Positions 31,964-43,400 of a DNA stretch of 64,000 nucleotides are shown here, piece after piece; the stretch's first letter is position 1; every line of letters begins with the position of its first letter. Source of the stretch: Anthoceros angustus. Taxonomy: Eukaryota; Streptophyta; Anthocerotopsida; Anthocerotales; Anthocerotaceae. The notes beneath the pieces were generated by a model that saw only the letters and a list, made by a program, of their open reading frames with translations, searched no databases and was not told where the DNA came from. The stretch covers positions 682,001 through 746,000 of the forward strand of contig VJWM01000119.1 in NCBI GenBank assembly GCA_010909165.1. The letters run 5' to 3'. The position numbers were made by a program, and so were the translations under genes.

Positions 31964-34888
31964 ATGGCCATTGTGTGGCAATCGGACCGTTTGTGGACCC
32001 AACAAAATGGCGGATGTACTGGGATTCTAGGAAGGGGTAGCGCTCACCTCACCTTAGGGAGTCAATCGGTTGGGAACAACCAAGCCTCCAGGTGCGGCAG
32101 TGTGACAAACCCAGCACTTCCGACAAAATGGATGGCTGGGGAAGGATTTTCTGCCGATGGAGGTCGCCAGGAGAAGGAGAAGGAGCTCGAGCACGAGCAT
32201 TTGTGGCGACAATTTTTTCTGGACCCTGCCATGTGGTGGGATAACAGGCGAGGTAAGAAAAACTCTTGTTCGCCCGATTTCCGGCGTAAGGGATCCGGCG
32301 AGGTCCTCTGGTTAAACAGCATGTTCAAACCAGCTTGGGTGGATGAGCAGCTCGTTTCTTTGGATATGCAGATGGGTGATGCTGCCTCGCCTACCAAGTC
32401 GAGCTCTCCGGATAAGCCTGAGTCTGGCAGGCGTGCAGGATCGGAAATGGGCGTGGTAACGGCGATGGAAGTGTGCACCTTCTGTCGGCAGGGGAAGCCT
32501 ACGGAGGCCGTTGGAGCTCTGGAATCTCTGGCGCAGATGGACTACCCTATTTCTCGATCTCTCTTTTACACTGTGCTAAAGCTGTGTGCAGCTAAGAAGG
32601 ACCTGGTTATGGGGCGACGAGTTCATGATCTCATTGTCAAACTTGGGTACGAGTCAAATACGTACCTGGGAAACCATATTTTGCGCATGTATGCAGGTGC
32701 AGGTAGGCTGCAGGAGGCCATGGATGTGTTCACCAGGGTGGGGAGACCAGATGCCTTCATGTGGTTTTCCATAATCTCCGCACATGCGAAACATGGCAGA
32801 CCCATTGAGGGCATCCATTTGTACCATGAGCTGCAAAGCTCAGGTTTGAAGGCTGATGCTCACATCTTTGTTGCAGCTCTTCAAGCTTGTGCGCTTGCTG
32901 CCGACTTGGTGTCTGGCAGAAAAGTGCACTGTGATGTGTTGCAAAGTGGTGTTCCTCCTAACTTGTTTGTTGGCAGCTGCCTGGTGGACATGTATGCAAA
33001 ATGTGGCGAATTGGAGGAAGCACACAGGGTTTTTGACAGCTTGGCAAGAAAAGATGTGGTGACATGGAATGCCCTGATATCTGGATATGCAAATCGTGGG
33101 CTCGGCCAAGAGGCGCTTGTTGTGTATGGACAAATGGAGCAGGAGGGCCAGGTTGTGGGTAACGATGTTACTTTTGCTTGCCTTTTAAAGGCCTGTGCAG
33201 CCGCTGGTGCCTTACACAAAGGCAGGCAGCTGCACTCACAGATTGTGAAAAGAGGACAGCTAGATAACACACTTGTGGGCACTTGCCTGGTGGACATGTA
33301 TGCAAAGTGTGGGAAACTGGAAGATGCACGCCAGGTGTTTGACAGCCTGACTACAAAAAATTTGGCAACATGGAATGCCCTGATTGCTGGGTATGCACAA
33401 CAAGGCCTCGGCCAAGAGGCACTTGTTCTGTATGCACAAATGGAGCAAGAGGGCCTGTTTGTGGCTGATGAGATCACCTTTGCTTGCCTTCTGAAGGCCT
33501 GTGCAAGTGCTGGTGCGATACAGAAGGGCAGGAACCTGCACTCACAAATTGTGGAACGAGCCCAGCTAGGTAACATAGTATTGGGCAACGGCCTGGTGGA
33601 CATGTATGCAAAATGTGGTGAACTGGAAGTTGCACGCCAGGTATTTGAGAGCTTGGCCATAAAGGATGTAGTGTCGTGGACTGCCCTGATTTCTGGATAT
33701 GCACAGCAAGGTCTTAGCCATGAGGCGCTTGCTCTGTATGAACATATGGAGCAGGAGGGCCTGATCGTGGCTGACGACGTTGCTTTTGCTTGCCTTCTGA
33801 AGGCCTGTGCAAGCGCTGGTGCCTTACAGAAGGGCAAGCAGCTACACTCTCAGATTGTGGAAAGAGGACAGCTGGATAGCATACTTGTAGGCACTAGCCT
33901 GGTGGACATGTATGCAAAGTGCGGCAAACTGGAAGATGCACGCCGGGTTTTTGACAGCTTGGTCTCAAAGGACGTGGTGACATGGAATGCCCTGATAGGT
34001 GGTTGTGGTACTTGTGATGAGGGTCACAACGCATTAGCTTGCTTTGAGGAGATGTTAGTTGCTGGCATTCAGCCTGATCATGCCACCTATACTTGCCTTC
34101 TAGTAGCATGTAGTCATGGGGGGCTAGTGAATGAGGGTCGTAAGCACTTTGATTCCATGGCTGAACAACAAGGCATAGAACCTACTACTGAGCATTACAA
34201 CTGCATGATTGATCTTCTTGGGCGTGCAGGCCATTTAGATGAGGCAGAAAGTATGCTGATATTATGTGGGAGCCAAAGCAACCTTGTAGGGTTGACATCT
34301 CTGCTTAATGCCTGCAAAAATTACGGAGATATAGAGAGGGCAACCCGGTGTTTTGAGAAGCTGGTTAGACTGGAGCCTCAGTGTGCATCTGCGTATGTGC
34401 TCATGGCCAATGCCTATGCAGATGCGGGTATGTGGACTGATGTAGCGAGGATTGAAACGCAGAGAATGGTAGCGGGAGCTAGTAAGAAACCTGCAATGGC
34501 GGGCATTGAGGTGAAGAATCAGGTACATACATTTGTGGTGGGAGATAACAGAGATGATATTGCGTTGAAGGTAGAGAGCATGAATGCACGTCTGAAGTAC
34601 GAAGGGGGGCACGTACCGCACACAAAGTTGGTGTTGAAGCCACTGTCTGAGAAGGAAAAGGAAGATGTTCTTTGTGGGCATGCTGAGAAGCTGGCTCTGG
34701 CGTTTGGTCTCTTGAATACTCCGAGTGGGACACCTCTGGTGGTAACAAAGAATTTACGGATGTGCATTGACTGCCATAGTTCTACTGAAATTATGTCAAG
34801 GGTTGAAAAGAGAAACATTGTTGTCAGGGATGGGTATCGAGTGCATCGATTTGCAGCTGGTGGTTGCAGTTGTAAGGGTCGACCGTGA
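31964..34888 (+). CDS. Gene 7: intact PDF-PPR(PLS)-DYW:KP protein, 974 aa
   Basis: Uninterrupted. The Met at 31964 (MAIVWQSDRLW) is the family start; 35 in-frame codons precede it. An acidic/basic insert (QEKEKELEHEH) comes just before the PDF-like block at about 79-136 (FFLDPAMWWDNRR, SPDF, GEVLWL, KPAWV). Five S1 motifs, P2-L2-S2, E1/E2 and DYW:KP follow, with KPAMAGIEV, HAEKLALAFG, CIDCH (where relatives have CSDCH) and CSCKGRP. All the metal-binding positions of the deaminase fold are present. Candidate U-to-C organellar editing factor. It lies downstream of gene 6 in the same direction. Confidence 0.94.
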   Translation: MAIVWQSDRLWTQQNGGCTGILGRGSAHLTLGSQSVGNNQASRCGSVTNPALPTKWMAGEGFSADGGRQEKEKELEHEHLWRQFFLDPAMWWDNRRGKKNSCSPDFRRKGSGEVLWLNSMFKPAWVDEQLVSLDMQMGDAASPTKSSSPDKPESGRRAGSEMGVVTAMEVCTFCRQGKPTEAVGALESLAQMDYPISRSLFYTVLKLCAAKKDLVMGRRVHDLIVKLGYESNTYLGNHILRMYAGAGRLQEAMDVFTRVGRPDAFMWFSIISAHAKHGRPIEGIHLYHELQSSGLKADAHIFVAALQACALAADLVSGRKVHCDVLQSGVPPNLFVGSCLVDMYAKCGELEEAHRVFDSLARKDVVTWNALISGYANRGLGQEALVVYGQMEQEGQVVGNDVTFACLLKACAAAGALHKGRQLHSQIVKRGQLDNTLVGTCLVDMYAKCGKLEDARQVFDSLTTKNLATWNALIAGYAQQGLGQEALVLYAQMEQEGLFVADEITFACLLKACASAGAIQKGRNLHSQIVERAQLGNIVLGNGLVDMYAKCGELEVARQVFESLAIKDVVSWTALISGYAQQGLSHEALALYEHMEQEGLIVADDVAFACLLKACASAGALQKGKQLHSQIVERGQLDSILVGTSLVDMYAKCGKLEDARRVFDSLVSKDVVTWNALIGGCGTCDEGHNALACFEEMLVAGIQPDHATYTCLLVACSHGGLVNEGRKHFDSMAEQQGIEPTTEHYNCMIDLLGRAGHLDEAESMLILCGSQSNLVGLTSLLNACKNYGDIERATRCFEKLVRLEPQCASAYVLMANAYADAGMWTDVARIETQRMVAGASKKPAMAGIEVKNQVHTFVVGDNRDDIALKVESMNARLKYEGGHVPHTKLVLKPLSEKEKEDVLCGHAEKLALAFGLLNTPSGTPLVVTKNLRMCIDCHSSTEIMSRVEKRNIVVRDGYRVHRFAAGGCSCKGRP

Positions 34889-35559
34889 GATTGAAGAAGG
34901 ACTAGACATTGTACAGCAGGTGGAATGTTCCATGTCGTGTGAACATTCAGGAGTCCGTTCCAATAGGATGTGGGCGGTGTAAGAGAGTGGACTATGCGGA
35001 ACACATAGTATGAACTGCAGTCCACTTTTCTTCTCTTTGTACTTGTTGACCATGCTCCGTTGTGATGTTCACTCCGTTTTGACCTCTGGGGCATCGGTGG
35101 GCGACGAGGTCAATTTGGAGTGTCCCCTTTGCTGCTAGGGCTGCCTTCGCTCCCATTGCGGCTGGCGATCAGAGCTTACTATGTGTTGCACACAATACAC
35201 TGGGGGGCAAAGGTTTGTGTCGTGGGGATCGAGTGCGCACAACTAGGTGCATCAGTTGGCCCCGCAGATGGATCTGAAGATGGATTTTTGGCCCCGCAGC
35301 AGGAAACGCGCCCGGTGGTTCGGCCCCGCAGAAGAAACGCGTGCAGTGGGCCACAAGTGAGCCATGATCGCATGGGACAGTTCCAACAGCAACGAGGAAC
35401 GGAGCGGGGACACTACCAACCAGGTTCGTCCCGCGAAACGGGGAATTGTAAAATTCTTGAGGATCCGATTCCCCATCGCCTGTCGGGCCTCAAGTTCGGA
35501 AATGAATGGAAGATGGAAGTTCATCACTTTATCATTTTTCTTATGTTAGCTTATTTTCA

Positions 35560-36560
35560 TTTATGTTAGCTTCAGGTACTTTAAATTAGTTCATAGAAAA
35601 TATATGAAACATTAAAGTAGACCTTCAGGCTAGTCATAGATGATAATGGTAATAATCGTTGGCATGGAGAGCATTGAAAAGACTCTAACAAAAGCCAAAC
35701 TAATGTGCATAAGACATTACGTTTAACCTCCATACAACTTGCCATCCACTTTCATGTTAGATTCGTTTTTGTTAGTTATTTCAAGTGTTTATACAATGTT
35801 GAGCTCGTTATGTTAGGTTAGGCTCATTTGGATTAGCTTTTTCGTTTTTTTTTTTTTTATACAACTTTAAGAAAGTTTATGTTGGGTTAGGAACATTTAT
35901 GTTAGCTTCGATTACTTTATATTAGTTCATAGATATGATATGACACATCAAAGTAGACCCTTAAGGTAGTTAGAGTAACAAGACTAACACCAACTAAGAC
36001 CAAAATAGTTAGACTAACAATCACTGTCATGGAGAGTAATGGAAAAGACCCTAACAAAAACGAGACTAGTGCACACCAAACTTAGACGTAACCTCCATGC
36101 AACCTGCCATCCTCTAGTCTATGTTGTTAAGTTATTTCATATTAGTTTTCTTTTTGGTTCATGCAACCGGCCATCCTTTAGTTGATGTTCAGTTATTTCA
36201 TGATAATTTTTTTTTCCATGTGTGCAACCTGCCATCCTCTAGCTGATGTTGTTAAGTTATTTTATATTAGTTTTCTTTTTGGTTCATAATTTCACGTGTG
36301 CTGCTATAATGTCAAGTATGTTTATGTTAAGTTAGGTTCATTTATGTTAGTTTCTGTTACTTTATACTAGTTCATAGAAAAGACTTGAAATATCAAAGTA
36401 GACCTTCAAGCTAGTTAGAGTAACAAGACTATCACCATCTAATACCAAAACAACCAGAGTAACAATCATGTCATGGAGAGCAATGGACAAAACCCTAACA
36501 GAATCCAAAGTAGAGTGCACCACTGAATCTCCCCGCATATTGAGTCGTTGAGCTCGCATT
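35560..36560. repeat. Degenerate AT-rich repeat blocks
   Basis: A block with TTAGTTCATAGA, then TCAAAGTAGACC, GGAGAG, CTAACAAAA and CAACCTGCCATCC, occurs three times, from about 35576, 35909 and 36357. Inside, at 36100-36290, three shorter copies of about 63 bp carry GCCATCCT and TTATTTCAT. This may be the remains of a non-coding element. Confidence 0.7.
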
Positions 36561-37045
36561 TTGAGGTCTTGATTTTTTTGTTACACACGGGTGTCACTTG
36601 GAACATTATAACGATGTTCGCGGCAGGAGTGTCGACCATGTCAAAATTTTCAGCACAAAAAAAACAAGCCTTCATAGCAACGTCCAGAGGTCATAGACCA
36701 CAAGGATTCCTCCAAATGCGACTCAACCGCAGCGTCCAAGTGTGGCTCTACTGACCCGGAGGCTTTCTCGGCAAGCTCCTTGCCTTGGGTCTCACCAGAG
36801 TTGAGCTCTAGTGGCCCCCTCTCCACTAGCCCTTCTATCGGTGGCCCCCTCTTCGTGATCGGGCAATCGCCAAGATATTGAGAAAATATCCAACCTTGTG
36901 GTTTTGAGGAGGGCATGGGGACCTGGAGTTGTGGGTACTAGTCTTACCTGGTAGACGTATGAATGCAACATGTACCGAACTGTAGTGGTTTGGAAATTTG
37001 TGTAGTGGTTGAAAATTTGTTTTGTGGTTTGGAAATTTTTTGCAG

Positions 37046-37203
37046 CCGCTATGAAAGTCTGTTATGTACCAAACTTGGTGGGCAAGTATTTCCTAGTCTG
37101 TTTGCTCGACATCGTTTGTTGTGTGGTGAAAGTGTGTTATGTACCAAACTTGGTGAGCAAGTATTTCCCAATCTGTTTGCTCGACATGTTTGTTGTGTGG
37201 TGA
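37046..37203. repeat. 77-bp tandem repeat, two copies
   Basis: GTTATGTACCAAACTTGGTG begins copies near 37058 and 37135. The copies are about 90% alike and have no gene context. Confidence 0.85.
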
Positions 37204-37483
37204 CGACAATGATCATAATTGACGACACCGACACTAGATGCTCTTCCTCGTGCACACGGCTTTGGAGTTCTTATGAAACATCCATGTGAAGAGAAGAAAT
37301 AAGGGCTCGTATTTTTTCTAAGCACATGATTCGATAGAAGGAGACGCACTCGTAATTGTGCGGCTCAAAACAGGGTCCCCGGATTTTTCATTATTTACTT
37401 ATCGTTAAAAAACTATAATGATCTCAAATCCAGGGGAAAACCCCCTTCGGCGTTATGGGGTTAAGTGACGACGGGCCCAAAAG

Positions 37484-37491
37484 TCGCTCGT
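37484..37491. repeat. Target-site duplication, left (TCGCTCGT)
   Basis: The same eight bases flank both ends of the element at 37492-40439, as expected for hAT insertion. Confidence 0.85.
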
Positions 37492-38397
37492 GCAGTGTCA
37501 TTTGACCCGTCCCAAGCTTCGGTCCGGTCCGGTCCGGCATGTGTTAAAAAACATGGGGACCGGAGGTTCTTGAGTCCGGTCCCCACCTCCCACCCTCGGT
37601 CCCCTATTTTTCGGGACCGAGGGTTCATAAAAGGTCCGGTTTAAAATTAGTAAATTACTTAATTTTATATCCAAGGATTTATATTTATTATGGACACATG
37701 GACCCATCTTATAATCGGTATGGTCATAAAGACACTTACCATGGATCTATGGGCTATGTCTTTATTTATCTAATACCATCCATGGCCTATTAATACACCT
37801 TTATTCTATGAGATTTTATTAGCTTATTTTGATACATCTATAAAAAGTAGATATGTAATATTTTGCTTTGAATGTAGTTATTAATGTATACAATAATTTG
37901 TTGATATGCACGCTCATCCATGAAGATGGACTAAGATATGGTATCTCAACCATAGGCTTACATAGGACTCTTATCCTATCATGCTATGAATAGACACCCT
38001 TCAAGAGTACATAAGGCCACAACACTAGCATTGGAGCATCACTCATTGTTGCTCTCCTCATTGTGGTGTGCTTGTTGTTCTTCTTTCTTGCTTCTTATTC
38101 TTCTTCTTTGCTCCTTGTTGTTCTTTCTTGGTAAGGGCTCTTTTTTTAGAGCTCATCTCTTTTGAGCTCTTTAGGTTTAGAGTTCATTTTGTTTGAGCTC
38201 ATCTCTTTTAAGCTCTTCTCTTTTAAAGCTTTGTTTTTGGCTCTTCATTTGCTATATTAATTTTTAAAAATTTGCGGTAAAGATGGCTCATTTTCTCAAA
38301 GTTCAGATCCGGGTTTTTGGAGGGCTCCACGTGATGACCAAACAAGGAGTGGCGACAATAGCCAAACAAGCCAACCGAGTCAAAAGAGACAAAAGGT

Positions 38398-38560
38398 GCA
38401 AAAGGCAAGAGTCTTCAAGGAAGAATGGAAGGTTGCATTTCATTGGGTGGAGTTGCTCAATCAATGGAGAGAATCGAATGTTTTGTGTTGTTTGTGAAAA
38501 ACATGGTCATGGTGTAGTGGGACAAGCTAAGGTCACACTCAAGCTTGGGTAAAAGTTGGC
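38398..38560 (+). pseudogene. hAT transposase N-terminal zinc-finger fragment
   Basis: One frame reads VFKEEWKVAFHWVEL and the next frame continues ENRMFCVVCEKHGHG. Together these make the usual FxxxWxxxFxW...CxxC start of ZNF862-like hAT proteins. A frameshift separates the two halves. Confidence 0.65.
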
Positions 38561-39434
38561 GTCGAACTTTCAAGAGTGCATTGGAGGACCATGCAAGGAG
38601 TACATATCATTTAGCATCATCAAGATGGAGCAAGCCAAGCCAAGGCTCAACAACCAACCATGCAACGAACTTTGGAAATGCATTTTTCCAAAAGGATAAG
38701 GAGATTCTCAACTTGTTGAAGTTCGCTTATTTCATTGCTAAGAAGGATTTGAGTTTCCATATGTACGAGGACCTTTGTGAGTTCATGGGGATATTGGAGT
38801 GGAAGGCATTCCGAGGTGAAGACATATGGTTCATATCTTACAGATAGTGCTTGCAAGGAGCATGTGGTTCTCATAGCCAATTTTTACGCGAACAATGTAA
38901 GGAGAGGTTGCGTGCAAGTCCATGGTATGGGATACTCATAGATGAGGGATGATAAGGCGATGGTGCAACACATAATTATTTATGTGTATTATTTGCATAT
39001 GAGTACTTAACGGAGTTTTGAAGCTAGCCAACATAACAAGTGCACATGCGGAAGGGATCTTCAACGCCTTGGTTGAGCAATTGCAACTCTTTGATCCGGA
39101 CATCAAAATGAGTGGATTTGCAAGCGATGGAGCATCACCATGATTGGCAAGGCGAAGGCCAAGGAGATCACAATGTTGTGAAGTTTCATGAATGTGAATC
39201 CGTGATTTTGCTCAAACTCATTGTGTTGCCCATCGACGGTTGGCTTTCCGCAGAGGCAAAAGATCCAAGGTTCCCGACTTTGAGGTGGCAGACAAGATTG
39301 CCAAGAGGTCAAGCCATGAGTAAAATAGTTTGTCTATTACCAGCCTAAATTGGCCAAAAGCCAATAAGGGTCTAAGTAGTTCTTCTTCTTTGTAGGGGAA
39401 GACTGTCTTTCAAGCTTTACTAACTACTAAGGCC

Positions 39435-40266
39435 TTGTTTTCATTTCACTTTTTATCAGATATTTTAGAGGTCCTTAATTCCTTGAATACTAACTTTCAA
39501 CGTGATTATTTGGAGCCAGTTAGCATAGATCCCCTCATAGATTCTGTTGTTGAACAAGTCAAAAGTATGTATAAAGTTGATAGGGTGAGTATGGGAAGTA
39601 GAAAGCTTTTTTCTTTCATTGAAAACTTGAAAAAAAGTCATGGAGTATATAAGGGTTTTGTAATATCTGACTATTATGAAAGTGAACTAAGTTCTTGCAT
39701 TGCTAGTGCTAACAAATATGCTTTAGCTGTTGTTGATGCAGTGAATAATAAGTTTCCTGATCTTTGTGTGTTGCATGCTTGTCGTCTATTCAGTCCTAAA
39801 TTTTATCCGAAGATGCAGATGAGCGTATACAGTTAGTTAATAGTTTGTTAGAGGTATTGTTGAAAAAGTTTGGAACTAACTCTTTGGATGCAAATACTAA
39901 TGTTGTCGACCCTTTTGTAGTTGATGAGGTGTGTCAAGCTGAGTTGCTAACATTTGTGTCCATCTTGAAGTCTTCTTGTGCTGGATTGAGTATGTTAGCA
40001 GCTTACAAAATATACTCAACAACTCGGGAGTGGGTAGTACCGACATCTCTATGTTACGCCTTTGGGAATTATGTTTGGTCATACCTTGTAGTCATATATG
40101 TGAGCGGGGATTTTCTAAACAAAACTTTGTGATGAATAACATGAGAACTAATCTTAATATTTTGACCCTTGATGCATTGATGATTATATCCATCAATGGT
40201 CTGCCTGGTAAGGAGATGGATTGGAATGATATTTTTAAAGCTTGGAAAGACCAGCCCCGACGATAG
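39435..40266 (+). pseudogene. hAT transposase core and dimerisation region
   Basis: The first frame (39435-39836) carries FLSDILEVLNSLNTNFQRDY and ends at a stop. A second frame continues to LLTFVSILK. The third (39976-40266) has CERGFSKQNFVMNNMR and then LDALMIISING. That last part is the hallmark of the hAT C-terminal dimerisation domain (SERxFSxxNxIKxxxRxxL...LDALMxIS). Confidence 0.85.
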
Positions 40267-40439
40267 AATATACTAGATATCTATATTTTATATTATTATT
40301 TATAAATTACTTATTTAATATTTATTATATTTAGTGACAAGGGTCGCAAAAAGGCACGGTCCCTGCTCGGTCTGGGACCGAGCGTAGCCAGGCTAGGCGG
40401 TCCCGGGGACTGAGATAGTACTCGGTCAAAATGACACCC

Positions 40440-40447
40440 TCGCTCGT
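40440..40447. repeat. Target-site duplication, right (TCGCTCGT)
   Basis: Matches 37484-37491 exactly. Confidence 0.85.
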
Positions 40448-40494
40448 ACCCTTCCCGTCTCTCGTCAAGAAGTTGCAGCCATGCATAAACGCCT

Positions 40495-43400
40495 TCAATA
40501 GTCAAAATTGGATTTATCTCCAACCACAAAACTGTGCACCAGGCCGTCCATGTCGGTCCACCAGCACTGGCCTGGCTGCTTCCATGCCCCTATTTCTTTC
40601 CGTCTCGTCTGCATCTCCTTTGCCTGCTCCCACATTTGGGCACTCGTATATATGTTCGACATCAGCACATATGCTGCGGCATCTTTCTTGTCCAGCTTAA
40701 CTGCTTCTTCAAAAGCATGGCGGCCCACCTCCACGCTCCTCCACTTTCCACAATTACCAAGTAGAGAGCGCCAAAGTGTGTCCTGAGGCTGTACAGGCAT
40801 GGTCCTAACAAGCGCTAGTGCCTCGTCAAGTTGGCCTGAGCGACCTAGGAGGTCCACCATGCATGAGTAGTGCTCTGCACCGGGATTGATGCCATAATCT
40901 CTGCTCATAGCCTCAAAGTACTCTTGCCCCTTGTTCACGAGGCCCGCATGACTACAGACAGTTAGCACACTAAGAAATGTGATGCCATCTGGCTGTATGC
41001 CATGTTCTCTCATTCGGCCGACCAAGTCAAAGACCAACGCACTGTCTCCTTGACGGGTGTATCCTGCTATAAGAGCATTCCAGGCAACGATGTGCTTTTT
41101 GGGCAATGCCTCAAACACCTGCTGGGCCTCATCAACGCTCCCCGATTTTGCATACATGTCAATCAAACTGATGGCTACGAACAAATCGTCTTGAAGCCCT
41201 AGTTCTTTGATCTCAACATGAAGATCCCTTCCCAGGTGCAAAGCTGCGACAATTGCACACGCTTGCAGGAGGCACACAAAAGTCACAGAATCGAGAGTGA
41301 CGCCTTCTTCTCGCATAGCTGTGTATAGCTGAAGGGCTTCGTGAGCCTTGCCCTGCTCAGAATATCCTGCTATCATGACATTCCACGTCACTACATCTTT
41401 CACCCTAAGTCCATCAAATACACTCCGAGCATCCTCTAGGCTACCACACTTTGCATACATGTTTATCAGATTGTTGCCAACAGTCACATGAGCCTGAAGG
41501 CCCTGTTCTTCAATCTGGGCATGAAGCCATTTCCCCTTCTCCAGTGCTGCGACACCCACACTGGCACATGCCTGCAGGAGACAGACATATGTTGCAGAGT
41601 TAGGTGCAGCTACACCTTCTTCTTGCATTGCAGTGTACAGATGGAGGGCTTCCTCACCCATGCCCTGCTGGGAATATCCTGATATCAGGGCAGTCCACGT
41701 CACCACCTCTTTTTGACGTAGTCCATCGAACACGTTCTGGGCATCCTGTAGACTGCCGCATTTGGCATACATGTCTATCAAACTGTTGGCTACAAACATA
41801 TCAGTTTGACGGCCCTGTTCTCGAATATGTCCATGAAGCTGCTTCCCCTTCTCCAAACCCAATTGACCCATGCTGGCACAGGCCTGCAGTAGACACGCAA
41901 ATGTCACAGAATCGGGTGGAACAAGCCCTTCATCTTGCATGGCACTGTAAAGACGAAAGGCTTCCTGACCCATGCCTTGCTCGGAGTATCTGGCTATCAG
42001 AGAGGTCCATGTCACCACATCTTTCTGTGAAAGCTGGTCAAAAATGCTCTGCGCATGCTGTAGGCTGCCACACCGTGCATACATGTTTATCAAACTGTTG
42101 GCTACAGATACATTTTCTTGAAGGCCCTGTCGGACAATCTGAGCATGAAGTTGCTTACCAATGTCTAGAGCCATGACACCGACACTTGCACATGCCTTCA
42201 GGAGGCACAGGAATGTCACTGAATTGAGTGGCTCGAGGCCTTCTTCTTGAATGGCACTGTAAAGATTGAGGGCTTCCTGACCCATGCCCTGGTGGGAATA
42301 TCCTGCTACCAAAGTGGTCCAAGTCACCACATCTTTTCGAGGCAGCTTGTCAAACACAGTCTGGGCAAGCTGTAGGCTGCCACACTTCATATACATGTTT
42401 ATCAAGCTGTTAGCAACAAACAGATCAGCTTGAAGCCCTTGCTCTTCAATCTCAGCATGAAGCTGCTTTCCCTTCTCAATGGCCATGATACCTAGACTTG
42501 CACATGCCTGCATGAGGCACACAAATGTTACAGAATTGGGTGGAAGGATGCCTGTGTTTCTCATAGCACCGTAAAGATGAAGAGCTTCATCACCCCTGCC
42601 TTGCTGGGAGTATCCTGCAATCATGGCATTCCATGTGACAACATCCTTTTGATGTAGCCCATCAAACACACCCTGAGCATCCTCCAGGCTGCCGCACTTC
42701 ACATACATATTTATCAGACTGTTGCCTATAGTCACATCCGATTGGAGGCCCTGGTCTTCAATCTGTGCATGAATCTGCTTACCCCTCTCCATGGCATCGG
42801 CACCAACACTCGCACATGCCTGCAGGAGGCAAACAAATGTCACAGAATTGGGTGCAGCTATGCCTTCTTCTTCCATTGCACTGTAAAGACGAAGAGCTTC
42901 CTGACCCATGCCTTGCTGGGAATATCCTGCTATCAAAGAGGTCCAGGTCACCACATCTTTTCGTGGAAGTCTGTCAAACACGCTCCGGGCATCCTCAAGG
43001 CTGCCACACTTCACATACATGTTTATCAAATTGTTGCTTACAAGCACGTCATTCTGGAGGCCTTCTTCTTTGATCTGTGAATGAAGCAGCTTCCCCTTTG
43101 CCAAAGCAGGGGTGCCAACACCTCCACATGCCTGCAGTACGCAATTAAATGTCACAGAATCAGGTGATGTGACCCCTTCTTCTCGCATAAAACTATAGAG
43201 ACGAAGGGCTTCCTGATTCTTGCCTTGCTGGAAATATCCCGCTATCATCGCATTCCACGTGACCACATCTTTGTGACGAAGTCCGTCAAACACCCCCTGA
43301 GCATCTTCCAAGCTGCCACACTTTGCATACATGTCTACCAAGCAATTAGACACAAATAAATGAGGTTCAACGCCACACGCCAACACATCAGCATGCACTT

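Larger units (their letters stand above)
34889..37483. other. AT-rich intergenic region with repeats, no gene
   Basis: The first 700 bp are the gene 7 flank and unrecognised sequence, including a frame at 35120-35569 with no domain. From about 35560 the sequence is AT-rich and repetitive, with three related blocks, then a 77-bp tandem pair. No coding signature was found. Confidence 0.5.
37492..40439 (+). mobile_element. hAT-superfamily DNA transposon, decayed
   Basis: The left end reads GCAGTGTCATTTGACC and the right end is the reverse complement of GGGTGTCATTTTGACC. An identical 8-bp duplication, TCGCTCGT, lies immediately outside both. Inside, remains of a single transposase run left to right: a zinc-finger-like N terminus, a core, and the C-terminal dimerisation region. 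The family resembles the ZNF862/KIAA1586-like plant hATs. The frame is broken many times, so the copy is dead. Subterminal CGGTCCGGTCC strings at the left and GGTCCC/GGGACC strings at the right are typical protein-binding repeats. The perfect target duplication implies insertion after the locus formed. Confidence 0.88.

Noticed and set aside
32881-33837. 318-aa minus-strand frame opposite gene 7
   Set aside because: Antisense shadow of PPR codons, with repeated SSSPHFAYMST strings as in all other copies.
35120-35569. 149-aa frame downstream of gene 7
   Set aside because: No recognisable domain, competing frames on both strands, and it ends in the AT-rich repeat tract.
35805-35830. TTAGG-type strings resembling telomere repeats
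   Set aside because: Only two or three scattered units within AT-rich repeats; not a telomeric array.
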